In this document: piece by piece, positions 11,370 to 23,737 of the stretch
Numbering within the stretch: position 1 is the stretch's first letter
Layout: the number at the start of each line of letters is the position of its first letter
Source of the DNA: Polynucleobacter parvulilacunae
Lineage (GTDB): Bacteria; Pseudomonadota; Gammaproteobacteria; Burkholderiales; Burkholderiaceae
NCBI RefSeq assembly: GCF_018881715.1
Contig: NZ_JACVPW010000001.1
Coordinates: 521,337-585,336, forward strand
DNA length: 64,000 nucleotides
Direction: 5' to 3'
The notes under the pieces: generated by a model
Seen by the model: the letters and a program-made list of their open reading frames with translations, nothing else
What the model was told of the DNA's origin: nothing
Databases searched by the model: none
Position numbers and translations under genes: made by a program

Positions 11370-12524
11370 TTACCCGTTTTGTCCCGCTGGAGCTGGGCTG
11401 AGCACAACTCGGACCGATTCGGCCGTCTTGTTGCCATCGAAATCTAGCCAAGCCTTGTTTTCAAAGTCATAGAGCTTGCACTTGCGTGCAGTATCGAAAT
11501 ACCAGCCCCAAGAGAACTTCTGCACAAAAATGCGGTCCGGAAGGATGGTTTCAAGGGTCTGCTGGGCTTCTGGCAGGCGATATAGCGGTACGCTCATGTC
11601 CACATGGTGCGCAGTGTGCTCCATGATGTGGTGCATCAATTTGCCCCAAATCCAGTTAAAAGTCAGATGAACCGTTGTTGAAACAAATGGTTGGGCGCGT
11701 AACCACTCAGATTTCTTGTCGTACCAAGATACCTTTGGGTGGGTGTGGTGAACGTAGACCACAAATCCAATCATGCCATTCCAGAACAAGAATGGAATGG
11801 CAAAACCAGTGATTAAACCAATCCAAATAGACTGGCCTGTAGCAATTGCGCCAGCAATCAAACATCCGATCCAAACGATCGCAAATGCAGTAACCAGTAA
11901 ATTGTCTTTTAAGAAAATTGGACGATCACCAGGTTTGTTTTTGGCGTTTGGAAAGTACTCACGTCTCCACCAAATTTCAATAAGATAATAAAAAACAGGG
12001 CCCCATCCACTACGGTAAAGGCGCTCTAGAGCCTTACGCCATGGGGGAAGCGCGTCGTATTCTGATTTTGATAAGGGTGCCCATACAAAGTCAAAACCCT
12101 TTAGATTGGTTTGACCATGATGCACAACGTTATGACCAACATCCCACAAACTATATGGTGTGAGCGATGGCAAGAACGCAATGCGACCTAATACTTTATT
12201 CAGTTCGCGATTCGGTGTATAGCTTTGATGGCAGGCATCATGACCCAAAATAAAAATGCGGCCTGTTACAAAACCGGCCACAAGACCAAAAACAATCTTC
12301 AATAGAAGGCTCTCAACAAAAATCGTACCCGCGATGCAGCCTAACCAAAGGAAGGCATCGATTGCTAAGAGCATGATTGCGCGCCCAGTTTCACCTTGTG
12401 CCATTGGAATTAACCAGCTTCGAATGATTTTTCGATGCGGTAATGGCGCCTCTGGCGGCAAAGGATTGGTCAGGGAGGGCTCTGAAAGGGCTGAATTTAG
12501 ATGTGTAGACACGATAAGAATCAA
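11370..12524 (-). CDS. Membrane fatty acid desaturase
   Basis: About 384 residues, integral membrane di-iron desaturase. The three histidine clusters are HDACHQ (95-100), HNVVHH (131-136) and HTAHH (303-307), with four or more hydrophobic segments between. Such enzymes introduce double bonds in membrane lipid acyl chains; the HTAHH third box places it in the DesA-like acyl-lipid group rather than the hydroxylases, but regiospecificity cannot be read. The start is uncertain: TTG at 12524 or GTG at 12512, neither with a strong Shine-Dalgarno. tRNA-Arg lies just upstream on the same strand. Confidence 0.88.
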   Translation of the reverse strand: MILIVSTHLNSALSEPSLTNPLPPEAPLPHRKIIRSWLIPMAQGETGRAIMLLAIDAFLWLGCIAGTIFVESLLLKIVFGLVAGFVTGRIFILGHDACHQSYTPNRELNKVLGRIAFLPSLTPYSLWDVGHNVVHHGQTNLKGFDFVWAPLSKSEYDALPPWRKALERLYRSGWGPVFYYLIEIWWRREYFPNAKNKPGDRPIFLKDNLLVTAFAIVWIGCLIAGAIATGQSIWIGLITGFAIPFLFWNGMIGFVVYVHHTHPKVSWYDKKSEWLRAQPFVSTTVHLTFNWIWGKLMHHIMEHTAHHVDMSVPLYRLPEAQQTLETILPDRIFVQKFSWGWYFDTARKCKLYDFENKAWLDFDGNKTAESVRVVLSPAPAGQNG

Positions 12525-12594
12525 TAAGTTAGATGCAAATGATAGCGGTTTTCGTGATTTTCCGCATGATGTAGGTCAAAAACCCCTTGAATTT

Positions 12595-12670
12595 TGGCGC
12601 GCCCGGCAGGAATCGAACCTGCGACCCTTGGCTTCGGAGGCCAATACTCTATCCACTGAGCTACGGGCGC
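12595..12670 (-). tRNA. tRNA-Arg (anticodon CCG)
   Basis: A full cloverleaf on the minus strand: acceptor GCGCCCG pairs with CGGGCGC, the anticodon stem TTGGC/GCCAA encloses loop CTCCGAA (anticodon CCG), the T-loop is GTTCGATTC, and CCA is encoded at 12597-12595. It reads CGG codons. It sits between a minus-strand desaturase and a plus-strand small protein; no integrase or direct-repeat att signature is seen around it. Confidence 0.95.
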
Positions 12671-12774
12671 TAGTGAAAAAACTGGTTACCCTCCTATTGT
12701 AAGTGCCTATAACCCTACTCTCTAGTTATAATCACCGCAAAGCAACCCTAAAACCCGTCAAACGATAAATTCTT

Positions 12775-13002
12775 ATGAGCAACGAGCACGGAAGTCTGAT
12801 CAAGTCCCCAAAACAACTCATCATCATGGTGTTTGCAAGCTTTTTTGTGCCGCTCATCATTATTTTGTTGTTAATGGTGTTTGTTAACAATGGTAAGCGA
12901 ACGGATTCATCTGCTTCTGCTGATCAAATCATTAAGCCGGTGGCGCAATTGAATTTAAAAGATGATAGCGAGCCTGCGGCTCCTGTTGCTGGCGCCAAAT
13001 AA
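12775..13002 (+). CDS. Short single-pass membrane protein resembling cytochrome c5 N-terminal anchor
   Basis: 75 residues: a short cytosolic N-terminus, then IKSPKQL, one membrane helix (about residues 16-42) and a short Ala/Pro/Lys tail. The start resembles the membrane anchor of Burkholderiales cytochrome c5-type proteins (MSxxH..IKTPKQL..ASFxVP), but no CxxCH haem motif follows; the frame stops and a terminator comes at 13023. It is therefore either a free-standing small membrane protein or a truncated cytochrome. A TATAAT-like hexamer lies at 12727-12732, without a convincing -35. Function unknown. Confidence 0.7.
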   Translation: MSNEHGSLIKSPKQLIIMVFASFFVPLIIILLLMVFVNNGKRTDSSASADQIIKPVAQLNLKDDSEPAAPVAGAK

Positions 13003-13022
13003 GTCCTTAGCGCAAATGTAAT

Positions 13023-13046
13023 AGCTGGCCTTGTGCCAGCTTTTTT
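13023..13046 (+). terminator. Intrinsic terminator after small membrane protein
   Basis: Stem AGCTGGC (13023-13029) and GCCAGCT (13035-13041) with loop CTTGT, followed by a run of six T. It closes the 12775 transcript before convergent rsmI. Confidence 0.85.
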
Positions 13047-13054
13047 ATTTTCAA

Positions 13055-13948
13055 TTATTCGCTCTTTGCATCTAAAGCAATTTGGTAGGCCTCTTTTTTG
13101 CTGAGGCCTAAGGTTTGTGAAAGAACTGCGGCAATTTCTTTGCTGCCCATGTAGGGGCTCAACGCATTGGCCCACATCAATAGAGATGAATGCTCTGGAG
13201 CCTCATCGTTATTGGCTGGGCGCCCTGCTACCACAATAACAAATTCACCCTTTAAGCTCTCTGCGCTATCTAACCAGTTCGCAACATCTTGTGCATGTAG
13301 GCAGACGAGTTGTTCAAACTTTTTAGTGAGCTCGCGACAAACCAAAAGTTGACGATCGGGCTCTAAATTATTTGCAAGCATTGCTAGTGTTTCTTTGATG
13401 TGATGTGGCGACTCAAAAAAGATGCTCGCTTTTTTGCTGCTAGAAATATCTTGCATGAAGGCGTCACGCTCTTTAGTTTTGTTAGGCCAAAAACCTAAAA
13501 ATTGAAAGCGCCCTTCCGAACTATGCATCACAGACCCTGCTGCTGATATCGCTCCGGACACTGCGCTTGCGCCAGGAATGGGGATTACTCTCAATCCTGC
13601 TTTTTGAACTTCATTCACCAGTCTTGCGCCAGGGTCTGATACGCCTGGCGTACCAGCATCTGAAATGTAAGCCCAACGTTCATTGTTAGAAAGGTGCTGG
13701 ATAACTGTTTGTGCACCGCTGATTTCATTATGTTCGTGCAGGGCTAAACATTTTTTATGAATGCCAAATTGCCCAAGTAATGCAGCACTATGCCTAGTGT
13801 CTTCGCAAGCAATGCCATCGACTGCATTTAAGACATGCAGGGCGCGCAAAGTAATGTCGCCTAAATTACCAATTGGCGTGGCAACCATGTAAAGCGCCCC
13901 AGCAGGCAAGTCCTGCTGTTTTAAGAAATCGATTGAGCTAAGTTCCAT
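13055..13948 (-). CDS. rsmI: 16S rRNA (cytidine-1402 2'-O) methyltransferase
   Basis: 297 residues. RsmI methylates the ribose of C1402 in the decoding centre, using S-adenosylmethionine. The tetrapyrrole-methylase fold motifs VATPIGNLGD (22-31) and SDAGTPGVSDPG (96-107) are intact. In many proteobacteria rsmI sits next to yraN, diaA and dolP; here diaA and a BON lipoprotein follow divergently but yraN is not between them. Confidence 0.96.
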   Translation of the reverse strand: MELSSIDFLKQQDLPAGALYMVATPIGNLGDITLRALHVLNAVDGIACEDTRHSAALLGQFGIHKKCLALHEHNEISGAQTVIQHLSNNERWAYISDAGTPGVSDPGARLVNEVQKAGLRVIPIPGASAVSGAISAAGSVMHSSEGRFQFLGFWPNKTKERDAFMQDISSSKKASIFFESPHHIKETLAMLANNLEPDRQLLVCRELTKKFEQLVCLHAQDVANWLDSAESLKGEFVIVVAGRPANNDEAPEHSSLLMWANALSPYMGSKEIAAVLSQTLGLSKKEAYQIALDAKSE

Positions 13949-14021
13949 GGGGCTGCCTACAAAAAGTTAAATAATTACCAAGAGAATACGTTGCTTTTGA
14001 TATGGGCCGAATGCCGCTGAA

Positions 14022-14654
14022 ATGACGACATCTTTGGCGCATAATATTGCTATGGAAAAAGAGATTAACGAACGTTTACGCAAACGCGCTTCCCAACATT
14101 TTCTTGACAGTATTGCTGTAAAGCAAGAGGCCGAAAAAGAGCTCCCTGAATCTGTTGCTAAGGGTGTTTTGGCAATGGTTGACTGTTTGCGCGCTGGCGG
14201 TAAGGTAATGGCTTGCGGCAATGGCGGTTCTGCAGCAGATGCGCAACACTTTGCCGCAGAGTTAATTGGTCGATTTGAGCGAGAGCGCCAAGAATTGGCT
14301 GCAATTGCATTGACGACCGACACCTCTATTCTGACTGCGGTTGGAAACGATTACAGCTATGACGAGGTTTTCAGCAAACAAGTTCGCGGACTTGGTAAAA
14401 AAGGCGACATCCTTTTGGGCATCTCGACTTCTGGAAACTCAAAGAATGTAGTGAAGGCAATTGAGGCCGCAAAAAAGATGGGCATCAAAATTATTGCGCT
14501 TACTGGTAATGGTGGCGGAAAAATTGCTCAGCTATTGGATCAGGATGACATTCATTTGTGCGTACCATCAACTCGCACCGCACGAATTCAAGAAACGCAT
14601 TTAGTTTTGCTTCATGCTTTATGCGATGGCGTAGACCATGTTCTACTCGACTAA
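14022..14654 (+). CDS. diaA: SIS-domain protein, DiaA/GmhA-like
   Basis: SIS fold with the CGNGGSAADAQHFAAEL substrate or effector loop, SGNSKNV phosphosugar motif and HLVLLHALCDGVDHVL C-terminus. Sequence and context (rsmI, then a BON lipoprotein) match DiaA, the DnaA initiator-associating protein that stimulates DnaA assembly; the fold is shared with phosphoheptose isomerase GmhA, so an LPS sugar role cannot be excluded. ATG at 14052 (MEKEINERL) is likely the true start, giving 200 residues; the frame from 14022 gives 210. Confidence 0.85.
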   Translation: MTTSLAHNIAMEKEINERLRKRASQHFLDSIAVKQEAEKELPESVAKGVLAMVDCLRAGGKVMACGNGGSAADAQHFAAELIGRFERERQELAAIALTTDTSILTAVGNDYSYDEVFSKQVRGLGKKGDILLGISTSGNSKNVVKAIEAAKKMGIKIIALTGNGGGKIAQLLDQDDIHLCVPSTRTARIQETHLVLLHALCDGVDHVLLD

Positions 14655-14688
14655 AAATTATTGTCGCTTCAATACGGAAAATATTTAA

Positions 14689-15339
14689 ATGAAAATTTCA
14701 TTTTTTAAAACATTATTGCTCGCCGCTCTCATCGCCTCACAAATTTCTGCGTGTGCGGTAGTAGCTGTTGGTGGGGTTGCGGCTGGCGCAACGGTAGCTG
14801 CTGATCGTCGTTCACCAGGCGTACAAGCGATTGATAAAGGCATTGAGTTAGAAGCAGAAAATGCCTTAGCAAAACGATTTGGCGATAACGCACACATTAA
14901 CGTTACTTCGTTTAATCAAAAGGTATTGCTAACCGGCGAAGTCAAGGATGCAGAGGTCAAAGGGCAAGCAACAGAATATGTAAAGGCCATGAAGAATGCT
15001 CGCTCCGTCTTTAATGAGCTAGTGATTGGGCCAAACAGCAGCTACACTTCACGGGCAAATGATTCTTATCTAGAGTCTAAGATCAAAACGCAAATGATCT
15101 TTACAGATCAGCTGCCATCAAATTCTATGGCGATTGTTGCCGAAGGGAGCAGCGTATACCTCATGGGAATGCTGACTCAGAACGAGGCAGGTATTGCGAA
15201 GAAAGTTGCTAGCAATACTAACGGCGTGAAAGATGTCTACGCATACTTTGACATTATTTCTGATGAAGAAAAAGCCCGCCTAGAAAAACAAGGTAAGGCT
15301 GATCAAACACAACCTAGTAGCCCGCCAAAATTCCAATAA
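14689..15339 (+). CDS. BON-domain outer membrane lipoprotein (DolP/YraP-like)
   Basis: 216 residues. The N-terminal signal peptide ends in lipobox QISAC with lipidated Cys22. Two BON domains follow (about 48-112 and 120-195), then a Gln/Pro-rich tail. DolP-type proteins bind anionic phospholipid and support outer-membrane integrity. The position after diaA is the same as for dolP in enterobacteria, so the role is inferred from family and synteny. It lies 34 bp after diaA and 15-18 bp before a small cytochrome c. Confidence 0.85.
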   Translation: MKISFFKTLLLAALIASQISACAVVAVGGVAAGATVAADRRSPGVQAIDKGIELEAENALAKRFGDNAHINVTSFNQKVLLTGEVKDAEVKGQATEYVKAMKNARSVFNELVIGPNSSYTSRANDSYLESKIKTQMIFTDQLPSNSMAIVAEGSSVYLMGMLTQNEAGIAKKVASNTNGVKDVYAYFDIISDEEKARLEKQGKADQTQPSSPPKFQ

Positions 15340-15357
15340 TTTTTTTGTAGGTTAGTG

Positions 15358-15711
15358 ATGTCACAAAAGCGAGTATTTGTAAAAATAGTTTTTCTATTTG
15401 CAATGCTCGCTTATTTCATTCCTGCTGTGCACGCTAACGCGGAAGATGAAAAAGCATTTGCGACTGCAAAACAAAACGCTTGTTTAGGCTGTCATGCAAT
15501 TAATAAAAAAATTGTTGGCCCAAGTTTTCAAGCGATTGCCGAAAAATATAAGAATGATTCGAACGCTCAAGTATTTTTAAAAAATAAGATTGCTAAAGGT
15601 GGGTCAGGTTCGTGGGGCGTTGTACCCATGCCCGCCAACGCTAAGTTGAGTGATGCGGATTTGTCTTTATTAACTGGTTGGATATTGCGTGGTGCACCCA
15701 ACAAAAATTAA
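15358..15711 (+). CDS. Small periplasmic class I cytochrome c
   Basis: 117 residues from ATG 15358 (a GTG one codon upstream is less likely). A signal peptide ends near VHA-NAED (about residue 26). The single haem site is CLGCH (42-46) and the sixth ligand is Met91 in VPMPANAKLS, as in c8/c551-type electron carriers. The expected role is electron transfer between periplasmic partners; the specific donor and acceptor cannot be told. It follows the BON lipoprotein and ends 17 bp from a convergent GNAT gene. Confidence 0.9.
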   Translation: MSQKRVFVKIVFLFAMLAYFIPAVHANAEDEKAFATAKQNACLGCHAINKKIVGPSFQAIAEKYKNDSNAQVFLKNKIAKGGSGSWGVVPMPANAKLSDADLSLLTGWILRGAPNKN

Positions 15712-15728
15712 TGCTGCAAATGCATTGA

Positions 15729-16385
15729 CTATCGCGCGAGACCGGGTCTACCCAAAAACCACCACCACGCTTCATTAGAGCGCTTAAGATTTTCTTTCAG
15801 CGCGTAGTCCAAGTCAGCCCACTGCTCATTGGCAGCCTCCTCCACAATAGTTGCGGGATTTGCTGGAGGCAATTTAAGACAAGCATCTGCATCGCCATAA
15901 GCGAATTCAACAGTCATACCTGCTTTTTGTGCCAAATGCATCATGGCTTTGTTATTGGCTAGGCAATGTACATAGAGAGTTTCAATGCGGGTATTGCGTG
16001 AATGTACGGCTGAACGCTGTAGTAATGCGGTTCCAAGGCCCTGTCCGCGGCCTTCTGGTAGGACGGATACGCCAAATTCAGCGGCTCTCGCCTGACCCTT
16101 GTGCTCTGGCAAATAAGCTAAATGCGCCATACCCACAAGCTTTAGATCAAGGTCAAATACACCAAAAATCACATCTCTATTGAAATCTAGGCGCTCAACA
16201 TAATGACAAATCACCTCATCAGGGGTCTGTGTGCCAAAGCGCAAGCGCCTATCTTCATCATTTAGTTGCAACAAATGATTCAGTATTTCTTGTCTGTATC
16301 CAGCATGAAGTTCACGAACGGGTACAGCCTGCCCTACCGTATATGGCTTTGCAGGTAAGTGACTATTCGCTAATGTATTGTGCAT
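15729..16385 (-). CDS. GNAT-family N-acetyltransferase
   Basis: 218 residues, one GNAT domain in the middle. The acetyl-CoA pyrophosphate loop EGRGQGLGTALL is a clear R/QxxGxG/A motif. The N-terminal part (HAGYRQEILNHLLQLNDEDRRLRFG) resembles the class also fused to acyl-CoA synthetases, but here it stands alone. Substrate unknown. ATG 16385 is the natural start; it faces the rRNA promoter region. Confidence 0.85.
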   Translation of the reverse strand: MHNTLANSHLPAKPYTVGQAVPVRELHAGYRQEILNHLLQLNDEDRRLRFGTQTPDEVICHYVERLDFNRDVIFGVFDLDLKLVGMAHLAYLPEHKGQARAAEFGVSVLPEGRGQGLGTALLQRSAVHSRNTRIETLYVHCLANNKAMMHLAQKAGMTVEFAYGDADACLKLPPANPATIVEEAANEQWADLDYALKENLKRSNEAWWWFLGRPGLAR

Positions 16386-16625
16386 AGCAATATTTTAACA
16401 GAAATCAGCATTAATTTCAGGGTTTTCCCTAATCTGTTGGAAATAGGTCAAAAGTAACCAAAAAAAGTCCTGATTTTTCGTGGGTCTAGGGCTAAACCCT
16501 AAAAAAACCGAAATTTTTCAAAAAAAGTGAATTTTTTTTGTAAATATAAGCCCTTGTTTTTATTGGACTTATTTTGATAGTCAGAAAAAACTTAGGTTTT
16601 TTTAGGTAAAAGAGTACGAAAGGTG
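16386..16625 (+). promoter_or_regulatory. AT-rich upstream region of the rRNA promoter
   Basis: A 240-bp stretch without a gene, full of A and T tracts (for instance 16495-16550 and 16590-16605), right in front of the rRNA core promoter. Such sequence is typical of UP elements and Fis-type activator binding or bent DNA. The reading is inference; no exact Fis or UP consensus is claimed. Confidence 0.5.
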
Positions 16626-16654
16626 TTGACGACCCAAAATAAGTGCGCTATAGT
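16626..16654 (+). promoter_or_regulatory. rRNA operon sigma-70 promoter
   Basis: -35 TTGACG at 16626-16631 and -10 TATAGT at 16649-16654, spacer 17 bp, about 210 bp before 16S. A boxA-like CTCTTTAAAA (16701-16710), a presumed NusB antitermination site, follows in the leader. Confidence 0.85.
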
Positions 16655-16714
16655 CTCATCTCTCTGCTGAATGTTATTTGAAATACAAAACAAGTCAGCC
16701 CTCTTTAAAAATTA

Positions 16715-16735
16715 GTCAACCGATAATTGTGGGTA
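16715..16735 (+). other. 5' half of the 16S precursor processing stem
   Basis: Bases 16715-16735 pair with 18424-18444: GTCAACCGATAA with TTATCGGTTGAC, then after one mismatch TGTGGG with CCCACA plus a wobble. This long helix closes around 16S and is the expected RNase III site in the primary transcript. Confidence 0.85.
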
Positions 16736-16865
16736 CTAAGTGAAAGCATCCAGTCCTTCGGGACAGATGTAAATAAATAGTACTCATAGACAGTAAAAAG
16801 ATTTGGTTTTATTACCAAGTCAATTTCTTGAATGAGTGCGACGATCCGCAAGGATCACAGGAATT

Positions 16866-18401
<1,536 letters not shown>

Positions 18402-18456
18402 GAGAAAAGATGCTGAATCCTAGTGCCCACACTTATCGGTTGACAATAAAAGCCAC

Positions 18457-18533
18457 GGGTCTGTAGCTCAGCTGGTTAGAGCACTGTGTTGATAACGCAG
18501 GGGTCGTAGGTTCAAGTCCTACCAGACCCACCA
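18457..18533 (+). tRNA. tRNA-Ile (anticodon GAT)
   Basis: Acceptor GGGTCTG pairs with CAGACCC; anticodon GAT at 18491-18493; T-loop GTTCAAGTC; CCA encoded at 18531-18533. It lies in the 16S-23S spacer, as is common. Confidence 0.97.
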
Positions 18534-18563
18534 CCAGCCAGAAACAAGACTTAGTGGGACGTT

Positions 18564-18639
18564 GGGGGATTAGCTCAGCTGGGAGAGCACCTGCTTTGCA
18601 AGCAGGGGGTCGTCGGTTCGATCCCGTCATCCTCCACCA
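18564..18639 (+). tRNA. tRNA-Ala (anticodon TGC)
   Basis: Acceptor GGGGGAT pairs with ATCCTCC, including the G3-U70 identity wobble recognised by alanyl-tRNA synthetase; anticodon TGC at 18597-18599; CCA encoded. It is the second spacer tRNA of the rRNA operon. Confidence 0.97.
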
Positions 18640-18906
18640 TCATCTAAATGTCAAAACTAAGCGAATATTTAATCGTTTAGTTTTGCCATTTATGGCTGTT
18701 CTTTAAAAATTTGAGTAAGCAAAGTGTCAAATGTTTCTTTGAGAGGACATTTGACAATGTAATAAGGGTAAAGATTGAATCATCAATCAGTAATACAAAC
18801 GAGTTTTACCAAGTTCTTAACAAAGTACTTACAGTTTGGATTACGGCAAACATGTCAGAAGTAGAAGTAAAACCTGTAACAGGTACTAGCAATGGTGCTC
18901 GTTATA
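18640..18906 (+). other. tRNA-Ala to 23S spacer with boxA and 23S processing stem
   Basis: Contains a boxA-like TTCTTTAAAAA (about 18699-18709) and the 5' half of the pre-23S stem: 18709-18721 pairs over 13 bp with 21839-21851 (core TTTGAGTAAGC with GCTTACTCAAA). No protein gene is supported here; the open frame starting at 18711 runs into 23S. Confidence 0.8.
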
Positions 18907-21780
<2,874 letters not shown>

Positions 21781-21886
21781 TATAACCAGCACTATTGTGT
21801 TGGATGTTTGCCAGATTTAATCTGCATCCTTAATTACATGCTTACTCAAATAGAGTTGTTGATTTAATCAGCAACTCGACCCTCTA

Positions 21887-22003
21887 CGCCCGGTGACCAT
21901 AGCAAGTTGGAACCACTCCTTCCCATCCCGAACAGGACAGTGAAACGACTTTACGCCGATGATAGTGCGGATTACCCGTGTGAAAGTAGGTAACTGCCGG
22001 GCA
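21887..22003 (+). rRNA. rrf: 5S ribosomal RNA
   Basis: The terminal helix GCCCGG (from 21888) pairs with CCGGGC (to 22002); the internal CCGAACAGGACAGTGAAACG and GCCGATGATAGTG motifs are characteristic. About 116 nt, ending just before the operon terminator. Confidence 0.95.
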
Positions 22004-22011
22004 CCAATGCG

Positions 22012-22043
22012 ACGCCCAGACCCTTTTAGGTCTGGGCGTTTTT
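22012..22043 (+). terminator. Intrinsic terminator of the rRNA operon
   Basis: An 11-bp GC-rich stem, ACGCCCAGACC (22012-22022) with GGTCTGGGCGT (22029-22039), followed by TTTTT. It separates the rRNA operon from the tRNA-tuf unit. Confidence 0.93.
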
Positions 22044-22067
22044 ACTTGTGCAAAGCGTTTAGAGTGA

Positions 22068-22096
22068 TTGACAGAAACTCCATTTGGAGTCAGAAT
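22068..22096 (+). promoter_or_regulatory. Promoter of the tRNA-Tyr/Gly/Thr-tuf unit with palindromic spacer
   Basis: -35 TTGACA (22068-22073) is perfect; -10 CAGAAT (22091-22096) is fair; the spacer is 17 bp. A 6-bp inverted repeat, ACTCCA-TT-TGGAGT (22077-22090), fills most of the spacer, as an operator would. It lies 12 bp before tRNA-Tyr. Confidence 0.7.
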
Positions 22097-22107
22097 ATTG
22101 GGTTCGC

Positions 22108-22192
22108 GGAGGGGTGTCCGAGCGGCTAAAGGAGGCAGACTGTAAATCTGTTGGCTATGCCTACGTAGGTTCGAATCCTACCCCCTCCACCA
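22108..22192 (+). tRNA. tRNA-Tyr (anticodon GTA)
   Basis: 85 nt with a long variable arm (class II). Acceptor GGAGGGG pairs with CCCCTCC; anticodon GTA at 22142-22144; CCA encoded. First gene of the tRNA-tuf operon. Confidence 0.96.
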
Positions 22193-22197
22193 GATGT

Positions 22198-22271
22198 GCG
22201 GGATTAGTTTAATGGTAAAACAGCAGATTTCCAATCTTCGGTCAAGAGTTCGATTCTCTTATCCCGCTCCA
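22198..22271 (+). tRNA. tRNA-Gly (anticodon TCC)
   Basis: 74 nt. Acceptor GCGGGAT pairs with ATCCCGC; anticodon TCC at 22230-22232; CCA encoded. The anticodon stem has one apparent C-U mismatch (second pair), a mild oddity. The order Tyr-Gly-Thr-tuf matches the E. coli tufB operon. Confidence 0.94.
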
Positions 22272-22292
22272 GAATTTGTTGCATTAGATTTC

Positions 22293-22367
<75 letters not shown>

Positions 22368-22427
22368 TGTTTGGATTTATTAATTGTGTATTTCGTGTTT
22401 GGTTTAAGAGTTAACTAAAGGCAGATT

Positions 22428-23624
22428 AAAAATGGCAAAAGAAAAATTCGAGCGGACAAAACCGCACGTAAACGTAGGCACCATCGGTCACGTTGACCAC
22501 GGTAAAACCACATTGACAGCAGCAATTGCAACCGTGCTTTCTAAAGCATTCGGTGGCGAAGCTAAAGCATACGATCAGATCGATGCTGCTCCAGAAGAAA
22601 AAGCACGTGGTATTACGATTAATACTGCGCACGTTGAGTATGAGACTGCTAACCGTCACTACGCTCACGTGGATTGCCCAGGACATGCTGACTACGTTAA
22701 GAACATGATTACTGGTGCTGCTCAGATGGACGGCGCAATTTTAGTTTGCTCTGCTGCTGACGGCCCAATGCCACAAACACGTGAGCATATCCTCTTGGCA
22801 CGCCAAGTTGGTGTTCCTTACATCGTGGTGTTCTTGAACAAGTGCGACATGGTTGATGACGCTGAATTGCTCGAGTTAGTTGAAATGGAAGTTCGTGAGC
22901 TTCTATCTAAGTACAACTTCCCTGGCGATGACACACCAATCATTCAAGGTTCTGCTAAGTTAGCGCTTGAAGGCGACGAAGGCCCATTGGGTAAAGAAGC
23001 CATCATGAAATTGGCTGAAGCATTAGACACATACATCCCAACCCCAGAGCGTGCTGTTGACGGCGCGTTCTTGATGCCAGTAGAAGACGTGTTCTCTATC
23101 TCCGGTCGCGGTACTGTAGTTACAGGCCGTATCGAGCGCGGTATCGTTAAAGTGGGCGAAGAGATCGAAATTATCGGTATCAAGCCAACACTCAAGACAA
23201 CATGTACTGGTGTTGAAATGTTCCGCAAATTGCTCGACCAAGGTCAAGCAGGCGATAACGTTGGTATCTTGTTACGCGGTACAAAACGTGAAGAAGTTGA
23301 GCGCGGCCAAGTATTGGCTAAGCCAGGTTCAATCACCCCACATACTCACTTTACAGCCGAGGTTTACATCTTGGGTAAAGACGAAGGTGGTCGTCATACT
23401 CCATTCTTTAACAACTATCGTCCACAGTTCTACTTCCGCACTACGGACGTAACTGGTTCAATCGAGTTGCCAAAAGACAAAGAAATGGTAATGCCTGGTG
23501 ATAACGTAACCATTACCGTAAAACTCATCGCTCCAATCGCGATGGAAGAAGGTTTACGTTTTGCGATCCGTGAAGGTGGCCGTACTGTTGGCGCCGGCGT
23601 GGTTGCAAAGATTTTGGCTTAAGT
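22428..23624 (+). repeat. Direct repeat, tuf copy 1 block
   Basis: A 1197-bp block repeated at 39224-40420 in the same orientation, 16.8 kb apart. It covers just the tuf coding sequence plus 4 bases before and 2 after. Recombination between the two would delete the secE-rpoBC-fusA interval. Confidence 0.9.
22432..23622 (+). CDS. tuf: Elongation factor Tu (copy 1)
   Basis: 396 residues. EF-Tu delivers aminoacyl-tRNA to the ribosomal A site as a GTP complex. G1 GHVDHGKT is at 19-26, G3 DCPGH at 83-87 and G4 NKCD near 138; domains 2 and 3 follow. The DNA is identical to copy 2 (39228-40418) from four bases before ATG to two bases after the stop. It is cotranscribed with tRNA-Tyr/Gly/Thr upstream and tRNA-Trp, secE and nusG downstream. 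Confidence 0.99.
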   Translation: MAKEKFERTKPHVNVGTIGHVDHGKTTLTAAIATVLSKAFGGEAKAYDQIDAAPEEKARGITINTAHVEYETANRHYAHVDCPGHADYVKNMITGAAQMDGAILVCSAADGPMPQTREHILLARQVGVPYIVVFLNKCDMVDDAELLELVEMEVRELLSKYNFPGDDTPIIQGSAKLALEGDEGPLGKEAIMKLAEALDTYIPTPERAVDGAFLMPVEDVFSISGRGTVVTGRIERGIVKVGEEIEIIGIKPTLKTTCTGVEMFRKLLDQGQAGDNVGILLRGTKREEVERGQVLAKPGSITPHTHFTAEVYILGKDEGGRHTPFFNNYRPQFYFRTTDVTGSIELPKDKEMVMPGDNVTITVKLIAPIAMEEGLRFAIREGGRTVGAGVVAKILA

Positions 23625-23641
23625 AGTAAGTTTTTTTATAA

Positions 23642-23717
23642 AGGGGTGTAGCTCAATTGGCAGAGCGTTGGTCTCCAAAACCAAAGGTTGGGGGTTCGAT
23701 GCCCTCCGCCCCTGCCA
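23642..23717 (+). tRNA. tRNA-Trp (anticodon CCA)
   Basis: Acceptor AGGGGTG pairs with CGCCCCT; the anticodon stem TTGGT/ACCAA holds loop CTCCAAA with anticodon CCA at 23675-23677; 3' CCA encoded. It sits between tuf and secE, a conserved beta-proteobacterial arrangement. Confidence 0.97.
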
Positions 23718-23737
23718 CGATTTGAACTGAAAGCAAA

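Noticed and set aside
12595..12670. tRNA-Arg as a possible integration site for a mobile element
   Set aside because: No integrase, no repeated 3' tRNA fragment nearby and flanking genes are ordinary.
16480..16500. TAGGG...CCCTA inverted repeat as a terminator before the rRNA operon
   Set aside because: The plus-strand arm is followed by A, not T, and the stem is only about five pairs; it is not a convincing terminator on either strand.
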